Positions 7,951-17,366 of a DNA stretch of 64,000 nt are shown piece by piece (positions within the stretch are counted from its first letter, which is position 1; each line of letters begins with the position of its first letter). The DNA comes from Caldifarciminota bacterium UBA6260 (GTDB taxonomy: Bacteria; Hydrothermota; 32-111): positions 54,547 to 118,546 of the forward strand of contig DJVI01000005.1 in the NCBI GenBank assembly GCA_002441125.1, given 5' to 3'. The notes beneath the pieces are model-generated. The model saw only the letters and a program-made list of their open reading frames with translations. It did not search any database and was not told the origin of the DNA. Position numbers and translations under genes: made by a program.

Positions 7951-9816
7951 ATGGAAAAAATAATTAACTCAAAAACATTAACAGAGATGTTTGAAAACTC
8001 TGTTGCAAGGTATCCTTTTAGGATTATACAGAGTTATAGAAAGGATAACTCCATAGTTAACATAACATACAAAGAATTTTTTGAAAAGGTGAAAAAGGTT
8101 TCTTCAGCATTAAGAAAACTGGGAGTTAAAAAGGGAACAAAAGTTTTACTAATATCTGACAACAGGTATGAATGGTTGATTTCCGATATAGCGCTAATGT
8201 TTATAGGTGGTATCGATGTTCCAAGAAGTTCTTCAACACCAGAAAGTGAGTTGAATTTCATTGCAAAACATTCTGATTCGGAATTCGCAATCATAGAGGA
8301 TGAAAAACTTTACGAACCTATAAAAGATGTTATAAAAAAAGAAAAAGTTATAGTTTTCAACTACTCTCAAAACTTTATAAATTTTTCAGAACTTCTTTCC
8401 GATGATGCTAAAGAATTCAAAAGAGAGAATATAAACGGGGATGACCTTGTTACAATAATTTACACATCTGGAACAACGGGAAACCCAAAAGGAGTTATGC
8501 TTTCCCACAAGAATTTTATGCATAATGTTTCAACTATAACTCCTTTGATAAAATTCAAAACTTTTGGAAGAGAACAGGATGTCGCTTTATCTATTTTACC
8601 TGTCTGGCATATATTTGAAAGAACTTTTGAATATGTATGTATTGCTGGTGGAGCGAAAACTTTTTATTCCAATGTAAAAAATTTTGCAAGAGATCTTGTA
8701 GAAATAAAACCTACCATTATGAGTGCTGTCCCAAGAATATGGGAACATATATACAGAAAAATCATAGATAGGATGAAAAGTGAAAAACTTTTCAAAAAAA
8801 CATTGTTCTATATTTTTTTAAAAATAAGAGAAAAACATCTTTACTCTTACAGGGTTCTCACAAACAGAGATACCATACTTTACGATGAGGGTTACAAAAA
8901 AAGATTTTTCAAAATAATTTCATCTCTTTTTCTTTTTCCACTTCTTCTTGTTCCTTCACTTCTTGCCTATTTTATCTTTGAACCTATCAGGGATAATTTG
9001 GGTGGTAGGCTTAGGGGTGCGTTCACTGGTGGAGGTATGATTCCAAAATATATAGACAACTTTTTTAACACGGTAGGGATAACACTTCTAAACGCTTACG
9101 GAATGACGGAAGCATCTCCAGGTATAAGTTCAAGAAGATTCGATTACAACTACCTTTTCACTGCCGGTATTCCATTTGATAGAACTCAAATAACTTTAAG
9201 AGATGAAAATGGAAAGATTGTTAAAAAAGGTGAAAAGGGAATAATATATGTAAAAGGTGAACAGGTAATGAAAGGTTATTATAAAAATGAAGAGGAAACC
9301 AAAAAGGTTTTAACTGAAGATGGATGGTTGAATACTGGTGATATAGGATTTTTAACAAAGAACAACAACCTTATAATTCTTGGTAGGGCTAAAGATACGA
9401 TAGTACTTTTAGGTGGAGAGAATGTTGAACCGCAAAGGATTGAAGAGAAACTTGAAGAAAATGAATTCATTTCCCATGCTCTTGTTGTCGGAGATGATGA
9501 AAAAGATCTTTCAGCTTTGATCTTTATTGAGGAAGAAAAACTTAAAAATCTTGTTAAAGAGTTAAAACTGAATATAGAGGATCTGAAAGATGCCGTAGAT
9601 AATATAAAAGTTAAAGAGTTTTTAAAAAATTTTGTTGAGGAAAATGTTAACAGGTCAAAGAATTTTCATCCTTTCGAATCTGTAAAAAATTTCACAATAA
9701 TACCTGAAAAATTGCAGATAGGAAAAGAGATAACTGAAACTTTGAAAAAAAGAAGAAAGCTTCTAATTGAAAAATATAGAAACAGGATTGAAGAGATGTA
9801 TAGAAAAAGAAGATGA
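7951..9816 (+). CDS. Long-chain fatty acid--CoA ligase (AMP-forming)
   Basis: 621 aa, normal for long-chain acyl-CoA synthetases. The AMP-binding P-loop motif is YTSGTTGNPKGVMLSHKN (about residues 170-187). The family motifs LPVWHIFERTFEY, NAYGMTEASPGISS and DGWLNTGDIGFLTKNNNLIILGRAKDTIVLLGGENVEP follow in the right order, the last two covering the hinge and C-terminal domain. It activates fatty acids to acyl-CoA through an acyl-adenylate. It starts an operon with the patatin-like protein (ATGA overlap) and the EamA transporter, which suggests that fatty acids released by the lipase could be taken up and activated. Confidence 0.93.
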   Translation: MEKIINSKTLTEMFENSVARYPFRIIQSYRKDNSIVNITYKEFFEKVKKVSSALRKLGVKKGTKVLLISDNRYEWLISDIALMFIGGIDVPRSSSTPESELNFIAKHSDSEFAIIEDEKLYEPIKDVIKKEKVIVFNYSQNFINFSELLSDDAKEFKRENINGDDLVTIIYTSGTTGNPKGVMLSHKNFMHNVSTITPLIKFKTFGREQDVALSILPVWHIFERTFEYVCIAGGAKTFYSNVKNFARDLVEIKPTIMSAVPRIWEHIYRKIIDRMKSEKLFKKTLFYIFLKIREKHLYSYRVLTNRDTILYDEGYKKRFFKIISSLFLFPLLLVPSLLAYFIFEPIRDNLGGRLRGAFTGGGMIPKYIDNFFNTVGITLLNAYGMTEASPGISSRRFDYNYLFTAGIPFDRTQITLRDENGKIVKKGEKGIIYVKGEQVMKGYYKNEEETKKVLTEDGWLNTGDIGFLTKNNNLIILGRAKDTIVLLGGENVEPQRIEEKLEENEFISHALVVGDDEKDLSALIFIEEEKLKNLVKELKLNIEDLKDAVDNIKVKEFLKNFVEENVNRSKNFHPFESVKNFTIIPEKLQIGKEITETLKKRRKLLIEKYRNRIEEMYRKRR

Positions 9817-12053
9817 TATCTACAATAAAAAAAATATTATCCCTTTCATTTCTTATAATTTTTACATTTATTTTTTCTGAAGAGAAAGTAGGACTCGTTC
9901 TTGGTGGTGGTGCTGCGAGAGGACTTGCACATATAGGTGTCCTAAAAGTTATAGAAGAATACAACATACCTGTTGATTATGTTGCAGGAACAAGTATGGG
10001 CTCAATAATAGGGGGACTTTGGTCATCAGGTTATACGGCATCTGAAATAGAGTCTATATTTTTAAGTGAAAATATAAAAAACTGGCTCAACGAATCAACT
10101 ATAAAAAATTACCAACCTGTTTTTCTCTATCTAAACTCATATCCCACTTTTTTGACTACAGAGTTAAAGGATGGAAAGTTGAAGGTTCCTGAAAGTACTG
10201 TTGATGATAAGATCATCAACCTTGAACTTTTCTCTTTCTTTTCTGAAATAGATTACGCCATAGATTCAGATTTCAGAAAGATGTATAAACCATTCCTTTG
10301 TACAGCATCGGATATTAAAAGTGAGAATCCAAAAATCTTTACAAAAGGAAAATTGGAAAAATCTATCAGGGCTTCAATGGCAATCCCACTCATTTTTAAA
10401 CCTGTTATTTTTGATTCAGTATCATATTTCGATGGAGGAATGTTTGAAAATATTCCTTTGAAATCTATAAAAGATACTTTTAACCCTGATATAATAATAA
10501 GTGTTGATGTATCCTCAGATGGAAAGAGTTTAGAAGAGAAAAATCCTTCGATAATAGATATAGCTTTTTCCATAGTAGATCTTTTAACAAGAAATTATCC
10601 TCCAGATACTCTTGAAAAATACAGTATTTACATAAGACCTGATGTTGGACAATATAGAGGATATGAGTTTACAAAATCTGAAGAGATCATAAAAAAAGGT
10701 TACGAACAAGCCAAGAAGGTACTGCCCAAAATAAAGGATAAGATAAAAAATGAAGAAGTGTATCCAAAAGAGAACAGAAAATTTTATATAGATGGATTTA
10801 AAAGTTTCAACGGAAGGATAATAGATACGGTAATTATAGAATCCAAAAATGGATGGAGTGATAGATCAATTAGAAATATTATAAAATTGAAAAGTGGAGA
10901 TTTATTCTTTTATGATAACCTAAAAAAATCTATTTACACTCTTTACTCACTTTCCATTTTTGAATCTATAGAACCTGAAATAAAGATAAACAGTAAAAAT
11001 AATAGAATGATTTTGAAGTTAAAAGTAAAAGAGATAGATTCAACGATATTCAGATTTGGTGGATTCGCTGATTCGAAGGCTGGTATAAATCTTTATGGAG
11101 TCTATCAAAAGAACAATATTTTCAACACTTTTTCCTTTTTGGATGTATACGGCTTCGCTGGAAACTATATAAAGGGATTCACCTTAAATTTGTTTTCACC
11201 AAGCATATTTCATTCAAAAATGATTGCTGGAATTTACTCAAATTTCCATATATACAAAGTGTTCAACCTTTTCGACAATTATTTCAATTATGAACAGAAT
11301 TACAGCTCAACTTTCCTTTTCGGTTCAAATCTTGATAAAAGAAAAATCTTTTCTATCTTTTTTATGTCAAGGTATAAAAAATTTCTTTCAGTTGACCTTT
11401 TCAAAACAGGTCTTGGAATTTATTATTTTGAAAAAGAAGAAAGACCCTTGAATCAAAATATTTCAACAGATAAAAAGAGTTTCATATTTGGAGTTAACCT
11501 TCCAAATCCAACACTTAAAACAAACGATTTTAAAACATACGATGATATTTTAAGTTCAAACTCTTTAAAACAGATCTACATAAAATCTACAGGTTATTTT
11601 TTAGATCAAAAAAGGTTATCAAAAAAAATTAATCATTCCTTTGTTTTCAAATACAGTTTTGTAAACTATATCTTTTCAGATCTTCCAAAATCTTCAAAGA
11701 TACAACTCGATTACCCTATTTCACAGCCAACATTTGAACTGAGATACCTTTACGATAAGAACTTACAAAAAAGGTATACATTATCTTCAGGATATACTTT
11801 CAGGTATTTTATAAATGATAATTTTTACATTCAAAGCGAAAATGAGGGATCTGTTTTGTTTGACAGAATAATAGAGCAGTTCTACATAAAATATATTTTT
11901 GGTTCAAGATTATCTTTAACATTCGCAACACCTTTTGGAGTTTTTGAAACGAGTTTCGGTTATTTTAAAAACAATATAAAAAAAGATTTCTTTACTTTCA
12001 ACATTCACCTTGGAGACCCTATAAATTATCTTGAACTTCTTGGACAATACTGA
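9813..12053 (+). CDS. Patatin-like phospholipase fused to POTRA and beta-barrel (type Vd/PlpD-like)
   Basis: 746 aa. An N-terminal signal peptide (about 1-22) is followed by a patatin domain: oxyanion loop LGGGAARGLAHIGVLK, nucleophile motif GTSMGS, and the Asp of the dyad in FDGGMFENIP. Around residues 325-410 there is a POTRA-like segment (GFKSFNGRIIDTVIIE and IKLKSGDLFFYDNLKKSI). The last about 330 residues are rich in aromatic, alternating strands as in a BamA/TpsB-type barrel. Length and layout match the PlpD type Vd autotransporters, in which the barrel exports the lipase domain. The start overlaps the acyl-CoA synthetase stop by 4 bases. Confidence 0.88.
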   Translation: MISTIKKILSLSFLIIFTFIFSEEKVGLVLGGGAARGLAHIGVLKVIEEYNIPVDYVAGTSMGSIIGGLWSSGYTASEIESIFLSENIKNWLNESTIKNYQPVFLYLNSYPTFLTTELKDGKLKVPESTVDDKIINLELFSFFSEIDYAIDSDFRKMYKPFLCTASDIKSENPKIFTKGKLEKSIRASMAIPLIFKPVIFDSVSYFDGGMFENIPLKSIKDTFNPDIIISVDVSSDGKSLEEKNPSIIDIAFSIVDLLTRNYPPDTLEKYSIYIRPDVGQYRGYEFTKSEEIIKKGYEQAKKVLPKIKDKIKNEEVYPKENRKFYIDGFKSFNGRIIDTVIIESKNGWSDRSIRNIIKLKSGDLFFYDNLKKSIYTLYSLSIFESIEPEIKINSKNNRMILKLKVKEIDSTIFRFGGFADSKAGINLYGVYQKNNIFNTFSFLDVYGFAGNYIKGFTLNLFSPSIFHSKMIAGIYSNFHIYKVFNLFDNYFNYEQNYSSTFLFGSNLDKRKIFSIFFMSRYKKFLSVDLFKTGLGIYYFEKEERPLNQNISTDKKSFIFGVNLPNPTLKTNDFKTYDDILSSNSLKQIYIKSTGYFLDQKRLSKKINHSFVFKYSFVNYIFSDLPKSSKIQLDYPISQPTFELRYLYDKNLQKRYTLSSGYTFRYFINDNFYIQSENEGSVLFDRIIEQFYIKYIFGSRLSLTFATPFGVFETSFGYFKNNIKKDFFTFNIHLGDPINYLELLGQY

Positions 12054-12961
12054 TGAAAGAGAAAAAAATTGGTTTGATTTACGCTTTTATAGCACTTTTT
12101 CTTTGGGGAATACATGGTGTTGCAGGCAGATACCTTGCAATTGAAAATGTTAATATGCTTTTCGTAGCAGCAGTGAGATTTTTTATTGGTACTTCTCTTT
12201 TTTTCATATTTCTTATTTTTAAAAAAAATTTGACTTTCAACTTTAAAGAAAAATTTAAACTGGTTCTTGCTATCTCTATAATTGGAATAACTGGAAACTC
12301 TTTACTCTACCATATATCTTTAAAATACCTTTCAGGTACACTTGTTATGATTTTTGAAAATCTATCTCCTATTTTTGTGATTCTTTTTTCATTTCTTGTT
12401 GATAAAGAAAAACCGACACTCTTTGAAATTATTGCATTCCTTCTATCATTTTTAGGGATAATAACAATCGTTTTAGGAAAAGAACATTTTTTAGATCTGA
12501 AAGAGAATTTTTATTTGGGAATATTTTGGGGAATTTTGACAGGGATGAGTTTTGGATTCTATGTTTACCTTTCATCAAAACTTGTCTCACCTCTTAGAAA
12601 TAAACCGGATAGGATAATAAATTTTCTTTTTAAAATATTTTTAATATCCTCAATAACTGTATCTCCAATAATATTTTTTTCCTCAAACAAACCTGCAAAA
12701 TTACAACACTGGTTTTGGATTTTAGAGATGGGAATATTTCAAAGTGGACTCGCTTATATTTTCTGGAATTATGCTTTATCATATCTTCCTGTAAACTCTA
12801 CTTCTATACTTTTTATATTCACAATACTTTTCACAACAATAAACGAAATAATTTTCTTAAAATTGAAACTCAACATATTTCTAATAATAGGAGGTGGTCT
12901 TATAATATTGTCTGGATATCTTATATCAAAAAATTTAAAAAATAGTGAGGGGAAAAGATAA
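12053..12961 (+). CDS. EamA/DMT-family transporter
   Basis: 302 aa with about ten membrane helices arranged as two EamA repeats of about 140 residues (first repeat LIYAFIALFLWGIHGVAGRYL, second beginning near NFYLGIFWGILTGMSFGFYVYLSS). These drug/metabolite transporters export amino acids, nucleotides or other small molecules; the substrate is unknown. The ATG shares one base with the stop of the preceding patatin gene (TGATG), so it is the last gene of the 7951 operon. Confidence 0.88.
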   Translation: MKEKKIGLIYAFIALFLWGIHGVAGRYLAIENVNMLFVAAVRFFIGTSLFFIFLIFKKNLTFNFKEKFKLVLAISIIGITGNSLLYHISLKYLSGTLVMIFENLSPIFVILFSFLVDKEKPTLFEIIAFLLSFLGIITIVLGKEHFLDLKENFYLGIFWGILTGMSFGFYVYLSSKLVSPLRNKPDRIINFLFKIFLISSITVSPIIFFSSNKPAKLQHWFWILEMGIFQSGLAYIFWNYALSYLPVNSTSILFIFTILFTTINEIIFLKLKLNIFLIIGGGLIILSGYLISKNLKNSEGKR

Positions 12962-12981
12962 ATTTTGCGTCTAATAAACAG

Positions 12982-13009
12982 TTGATAAAAAATTTTAATA
13001 GTTTAAAAT
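12982..13009 (+). promoter_or_regulatory. Promoter of the TolC/HlyD/MacB export operon
   Basis: TTGATA (12982-12987), 16-base spacer, TAAAAT (13004-13009). The ATG is at 13038, preceded by GTGAGGTAAG, so this unit has a leader of about 22 bases with a Shine-Dalgarno sequence. Confidence 0.6.
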
Positions 13010-13037
13010 TTTATTCAAATAAAAGTTGTGAGGTAAG

Positions 13038-14273
13038 ATGAAAAAATTTTTAATCTCTTTAATAATAGTTTTGTCATTATTTTTAGCACTCTTTTCAGAT
13101 ACATCTTTGGAAGATGCACTTTTAAAAGTCAAAACTTCTTCGATAGATTTTAAACTTAAAGTTATTGAAAGGGATATAAATAACAAAGCACTTTTAAATT
13201 CACTACCATCAATTTTACCATACATAGCTTATACGGTTTCGGTTGATTCTACAAACTATTCGAACTGGAACTATTCCCAATCAATTTCAATAAGTCAGAC
13301 CATTTTCAATCTTCCAACATTTTTAGGTGTTTTTAAAAATAAAGAGTATGCAGACATAGCAAACCTTTTATATCTTAAAAGTATAAACGATATAACACAA
13401 AGAATAATAGAATCCTATTTTAACCTTTTATCCTATCAGAAAAAAATTGAAACCGATTCGATTCTTTTGTTAACTGAAGAATCAAACTTAAAAAAGAATA
13501 AAATACTTTATGAAAATGGACTCATTTCAGAGTCAATCTATCTTAATATAGAATCGAACTACTATTCTGTTCAATTTTCATACGAAAATGATAAGATCAC
13601 ATACCAAACTTACCTTGAAGATTTTATAAATTTAACAGGTATATACTCTCCCGGAAAACTTATAGATATTGATACTTTTCCTGAAATTCAATTCAAAGAA
13701 ACAGATCTCTCAAAAATTCTCAAAAATCTGCCAGAATATATTATTGCACATAAAAATTACAAAGTTTCCGAAGAGGAAAAACTCATTTCCTATTCGGAAT
13801 TTTTTCCAAAAGCATCCTTGAATCTATCTTATGGAATATCAGATACGATTTACAGATTTGATGTGAAAGACCTTTTTGATAGTTCCTCTGTAAGGGTTGG
13901 GATTTCAATATCTTTCCCTGTTTTTACTGGATTTTCAAGAAGTTTGAACATTATCCAGAAAGATTATTCAAGAAAGAGTGCGTATCTAAACTTTCTAAAA
14001 ACTAAAGAGAGTTTAAAACTTGAAATAGATAATTTTGATGAGAGGATCAAACTTTCAAAAAACTTTCTCGAAAGTTCCAGAAAACTTTACGAATCATCCC
14101 AGAAGAGTTTTGAAAAGGCAAAAATACTCTTTCAGAACGGGGAACTATCAGCAATAGATTACACATCTATCGAGAAAGCTTATATGGAGAGCATTTTGAA
14201 TTACCTTAATTCAAAAAAAGAGTATTATAAAACTTATTACAGATACCTTTATCTAATAAGGAGGATGAGGTGA
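13038..14273 (+). CDS. TolC-family outer membrane channel
   Basis: 411 aa with a signal peptide (about 1-20, ending SLFLALFSDT). Two long heptad-like helical stretches and a duplicated layout typical of outer membrane efflux proteins follow (for example FEKAKILFQNGELSAIDYT near the end). It forms the trans-envelope channel used by the adjacent HlyD-type adaptor and MacB-like ABC transporter. It is the first gene of the 13038-17314 operon; the next gene starts at a GTG overlapping its stop. Confidence 0.9.
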   Translation: MKKFLISLIIVLSLFLALFSDTSLEDALLKVKTSSIDFKLKVIERDINNKALLNSLPSILPYIAYTVSVDSTNYSNWNYSQSISISQTIFNLPTFLGVFKNKEYADIANLLYLKSINDITQRIIESYFNLLSYQKKIETDSILLLTEESNLKKNKILYENGLISESIYLNIESNYYSVQFSYENDKITYQTYLEDFINLTGIYSPGKLIDIDTFPEIQFKETDLSKILKNLPEYIIAHKNYKVSEEEKLISYSEFFPKASLNLSYGISDTIYRFDVKDLFDSSSVRVGISISFPVFTGFSRSLNIIQKDYSRKSAYLNFLKTKESLKLEIDNFDERIKLSKNFLESSRKLYESSQKSFEKAKILFQNGELSAIDYTSIEKAYMESILNYLNSKKEYYKTYYRYLYLIRRMR

Positions 14274-15436
14274 AAATATTTAAAAAGAAAAGAACATACA
14301 TTATATTTTTTGTTATCATTATATTTTTGTTTCTGATTTTTGGAAAGAAAAAGAGTACAGTTTCGGTTGAGGTTGAACAGATAAAGTTGGACTCTATTGA
14401 GGAGACAGTGAACGCTTCTGGAGCTCTTGAACCTTTTGTTGATGTTGAAATATCTTCAGACATAATGGGAAAGTGTTTAAAGATATATGTAAAAGAGGGT
14501 GATTTCGTTAAAAAAGGTGCTCCACTTTTAAAAATAGATGATATATCACAACAGGCAAGGTTGAAGGAGGCTGAAACTGCATTAAACTATGCTCAATCCA
14601 ATTTTGATTATGTTTCTTACAAGTTTGAAAATCAGAAAAAACTTTTTGAACAGAACCTTATTTCAAAATCAGAATTCACCCTATCAGAACTTGAATATAA
14701 AAACAGCTTAAACCTTTTAACATCGGCAAAGTCATCCTATGATATAGCAAAGGATAATCTTGAGAAAACTGTTATAAGATCACCTATAGATGGCATAGTT
14801 ACAGCGATTTATGTAGAGGAAGGTGAAAATATAATAACAGGGACAATGAATAATGCCGGAACTGTATTAATGACTATATCCAACAATCAAAAACTTATAG
14901 TTAAAGCAAATGTTGATGAAACATCAATTTCAAAAGTGAAAAATGGAAACATCGCAAAAGTGGTTTTTGATGCTTTCCCTGAAAAAACTTTTACAGGTAA
15001 AGTTTATGTCAAAGCCAACAGACCAAAATACTCTGTAAGTACCTCTTCTCTTTCCTCATCATCAACAACAGCTGTTGAATATGAGGTAAAGATAATACTC
15101 GATGATTCTTTTGAAAACAAATCTCTCGTTTCAGGTATGAGTTGCGATGTTGATATTGTTACTTTAAAAAAGGATAGTGTTCTTTCAATACCTATTCAAT
15201 CAATTGTTAACAGAGAAAACAGAGAAGGAGTATTCAAATATTCTGCAGGTAAGATACATTTTGTTCCAATAAAAACAGGTATTACTGGTAACCTTAAAAT
15301 GGAAATATTTTCTGACAGTTTAAAAGAAGGTGATTCAATAATTACAGGTCCCTTCATCTCATTCAAAAATCTCAGAGATGGTTTGAAGGTAAAAGTTTCA
15401 ACAGAAAAGAAAATCCCTTATGGGAGAAAAAGATGA
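14270..15436 (+). CDS. HlyD/MacA-type membrane fusion protein
   Basis: 388 aa. The start is a GTG at 14270, preceded by AAGGAGGATGAG and overlapping the tolC-like stop. One N-terminal membrane helix (about residues 8-24) is followed by a lipoyl/biotinyl-type half motif (GKCLKIYVKEGDFVKKGAPLLKI), a coiled-coil hairpin (about 75-155), the second lipoyl half (IRSPIDGIVTAIYVEEGENI) and beta-barrel domains. It links the inner-membrane MacB-like permease to the outer-membrane channel. The stop overlaps the permease start by 4 bases. Confidence 0.93.
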   Translation: MKIFKKKRTYIIFFVIIIFLFLIFGKKKSTVSVEVEQIKLDSIEETVNASGALEPFVDVEISSDIMGKCLKIYVKEGDFVKKGAPLLKIDDISQQARLKEAETALNYAQSNFDYVSYKFENQKKLFEQNLISKSEFTLSELEYKNSLNLLTSAKSSYDIAKDNLEKTVIRSPIDGIVTAIYVEEGENIITGTMNNAGTVLMTISNNQKLIVKANVDETSISKVKNGNIAKVVFDAFPEKTFTGKVYVKANRPKYSVSTSSLSSSSTTAVEYEVKIILDDSFENKSLVSGMSCDVDIVTLKKDSVLSIPIQSIVNRENREGVFKYSAGKIHFVPIKTGITGNLKMEIFSDSLKEGDSIITGPFISFKNLRDGLKVKVSTEKKIPYGRKR

Positions 15437-16650
15437 TAGAACTTTTTCTTGAAAGTTTGAGGGTCAGTTTAGATTCAATAAGAAGCAACAAACTTAGAAG
15501 TTTTCTGACAACACTCGGTATAATAATAGGGGTAATGACTGTCATTATAGTTGTTTCAATAATTGCGGGACTCGAATCAAAAGTTCAGCAAGTTTTTTCA
15601 ACAATAGGCTCAAATGTTATTTATGTTGAAAGATTCCCATGGGTTTCGATGGGACCAAACGATTGGAGAAGATCTTTTAGAAACTATGTAGATTTTGACG
15701 ATTATAAGATGGTAAAACAGATGATAAGATCAGCAGATGATGTTGGAATATCAATATCGAGAAGATTTCTCGTAAAATATAAAGGTGAAAGATTGGATGC
15801 TGTAACAGTTTCTGGAATTTCTGACAACTCTATTAAAATAGAGAATATTTCTATGGAGATTGGGATTCCGATATCTTCAGATGACATAAAGTATAGAAGG
15901 AATGTTTGTGTTATAGGTAAAGATATTCAAAAAAATCTTTTCAAAAATGAAAATCCTATAGGAAAACTTTTAACTGTTGATGGAAGAAAATATATGGTTA
16001 TAGGTGTAACATCACCTAAAGGTTCAATATTCGGTCAATCTATGGATGAGGTCGTTTACCTTCCATATTCTACACTTATAAAATATTATGGTGATGAATC
16101 GAGAAGAATCTCTATAATGGTGAGAAGTTTCAATCCTGATGAAACTATTGAAGAACTTAGATGGATAATGAGATTATCACATTCTTTAAAAACAACAGAA
16201 CCTGACAATTTTTACATAAACACACAGGATGCCTTAATAAGCCAATGGAAATCTTTAACTACAGCTATATTTTTCGTTATGATCGCGGTTGGAACACTAT
16301 CTTTGATAGTTGGTGGAATAGGTATAATGAACATAATGTTGGTTTCAGTTTCAGAAAGAACAAGAGAAATAGGAATCAGAAAATCTATAGGTGCAAAAAA
16401 CAGAGAGATCCTTTTACAATTCTTGTTTGAATCTATTACAATTTCTTTAACAGGTGGAATAATAGGTATAATAACAGGATTTTTGATCTCATTCACAATT
16501 TCTAAACTCACAAACCTTCCCTTTGCTATCCCTTTGTGGTCAGTTTTACTTGGATTCACTTTTTCAGTTTCAGCTGGACTATTCTTCGGGATATTACCTT
16601 CAAGGAAGGCAGCATCACTTGACCCTGTGGAGTGTTTAAGATATGAATAA
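15433..16650 (+). CDS. MacB/FtsX-type ABC transporter permease
   Basis: 405 aa. An N-terminal membrane helix (LRSFLTTLGIIIGVMTVIIVVSII) is followed by a MacB periplasmic core domain (about 50-260) and three C-terminal FtsX helices containing GGIGIMNIMLVSVSERTREIG. This is the mechanotransmission-type permease of MacAB-TolC-like exporters. Substrates of such systems range from macrolides and peptides to lipoproteins; none is indicated here. It overlaps the ATPase gene by 8 bases. Confidence 0.94.
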   Translation: MIELFLESLRVSLDSIRSNKLRSFLTTLGIIIGVMTVIIVVSIIAGLESKVQQVFSTIGSNVIYVERFPWVSMGPNDWRRSFRNYVDFDDYKMVKQMIRSADDVGISISRRFLVKYKGERLDAVTVSGISDNSIKIENISMEIGIPISSDDIKYRRNVCVIGKDIQKNLFKNENPIGKLLTVDGRKYMVIGVTSPKGSIFGQSMDEVVYLPYSTLIKYYGDESRRISIMVRSFNPDETIEELRWIMRLSHSLKTTEPDNFYINTQDALISQWKSLTTAIFFVMIAVGTLSLIVGGIGIMNIMLVSVSERTREIGIRKSIGAKNREILLQFLFESITISLTGGIIGIITGFLISFTISKLTNLPFAIPLWSVLLGFTFSVSAGLFFGILPSRKAASLDPVECLRYE

Positions 16651-17314
16651 AATAATAGAAATGTCTCATATAAAAAAATATTACCCATTTAAAGGTGGTT
16701 ATGTTGAAGCTTTAAAAGATATAAATCTTACAATATTTGAAGGAGAATTTTTGTCTATAATGGGACCATCAGGTTCAGGAAAATCTACCCTTATGCATAT
16801 AATGGGATGTTTGGACAGGCCAACGGATGGAACTTACTTTTTAAACAACAATGATACTTATAAATATGATGATGATAAACTCGCAGAAATAAGGAACAGA
16901 TATATAGGTTTCGTTTTTCAAAGTTACAACCTTCTCCCAAAAACTACAGCCCTTAGAAATGTTGAAATGCCTATGATATATGCAAAGGTAAAAAGAACTG
17001 AAAGGTTAAAAAGGGCAAAAGAACTTCTTGAACTTGTCGGGTTATCCCATAGGATACATCACCTTCCATCAGAAATGTCTGGAGGTGAAAGACAGAGGGT
17101 ATCCATAGCAAGATCTCTTGCAAATAATCCACAATTCATACTTGCGGATGAACCTACAGGTAACCTTGATTCAAAAATGTCTGATGAGATTATGAAGATT
17201 CTAAGGGATCTTAACAGGGAAGGTAAAACTATAATCATAGTTACACATGAAATGGATGTTGCTCAAAAAACTGACAGGATTATACACATAAAAGATGGAT
17301 TGATAGTAAACTGA
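16643..17314 (+). CDS. MacB/LolD-type ABC transporter ATPase
   Basis: 223 aa. Walker [11 protein letters not shown]-loop [13 protein letters not shown] signature [14 protein letters not shown], Walker [14 protein letters not shown] and the switch His in IIIVTHEMD are all present. It is the separate ATPase for the MacB-like permease encoded immediately upstream (8-base overlap). In E. coli MacB the two are fused; here they are separate as in many other bacteria. It is the last gene of the export operon; the next unit begins after 52 bases with its own consensus promoter. Confidence 0.95.
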   Translation: MNKIIEMSHIKKYYPFKGGYVEALKDINLTIFEGEFLSIMGPSGSGKSTLMHIMGCLDRPTDGTYFLNNNDTYKYDDDKLAEIRNRYIGFVFQSYNLLPKTTALRNVEMPMIYAKVKRTERLKRAKELLELVGLSHRIHHLPSEMSGGERQRVSIARSLANNPQFILADEPTGNLDSKMSDEIMKILRDLNREGKTIIIVTHEMDVAQKTDRIIHIKDGLIVN

Positions 17315-17330
17315 CCAATACTCCCTTTTA

Positions 17331-17358
17331 TTGACATTTATTTTATAAATATTATAAT
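17331..17358 (+). promoter_or_regulatory. Consensus promoter of the 17-36 kb operon, leaderless
   Basis: TTGACA (17331-17336), 16-base spacer, TATAAT (17353-17358): both hexamers are perfect consensus. The ATG at 17367 begins 8 bases after the -10, with no Shine-Dalgarno sequence, so the mRNA would start at or within a base or two of the start codon. Confidence 0.75.
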
Positions 17359-17366
17359 GTTTTTAT

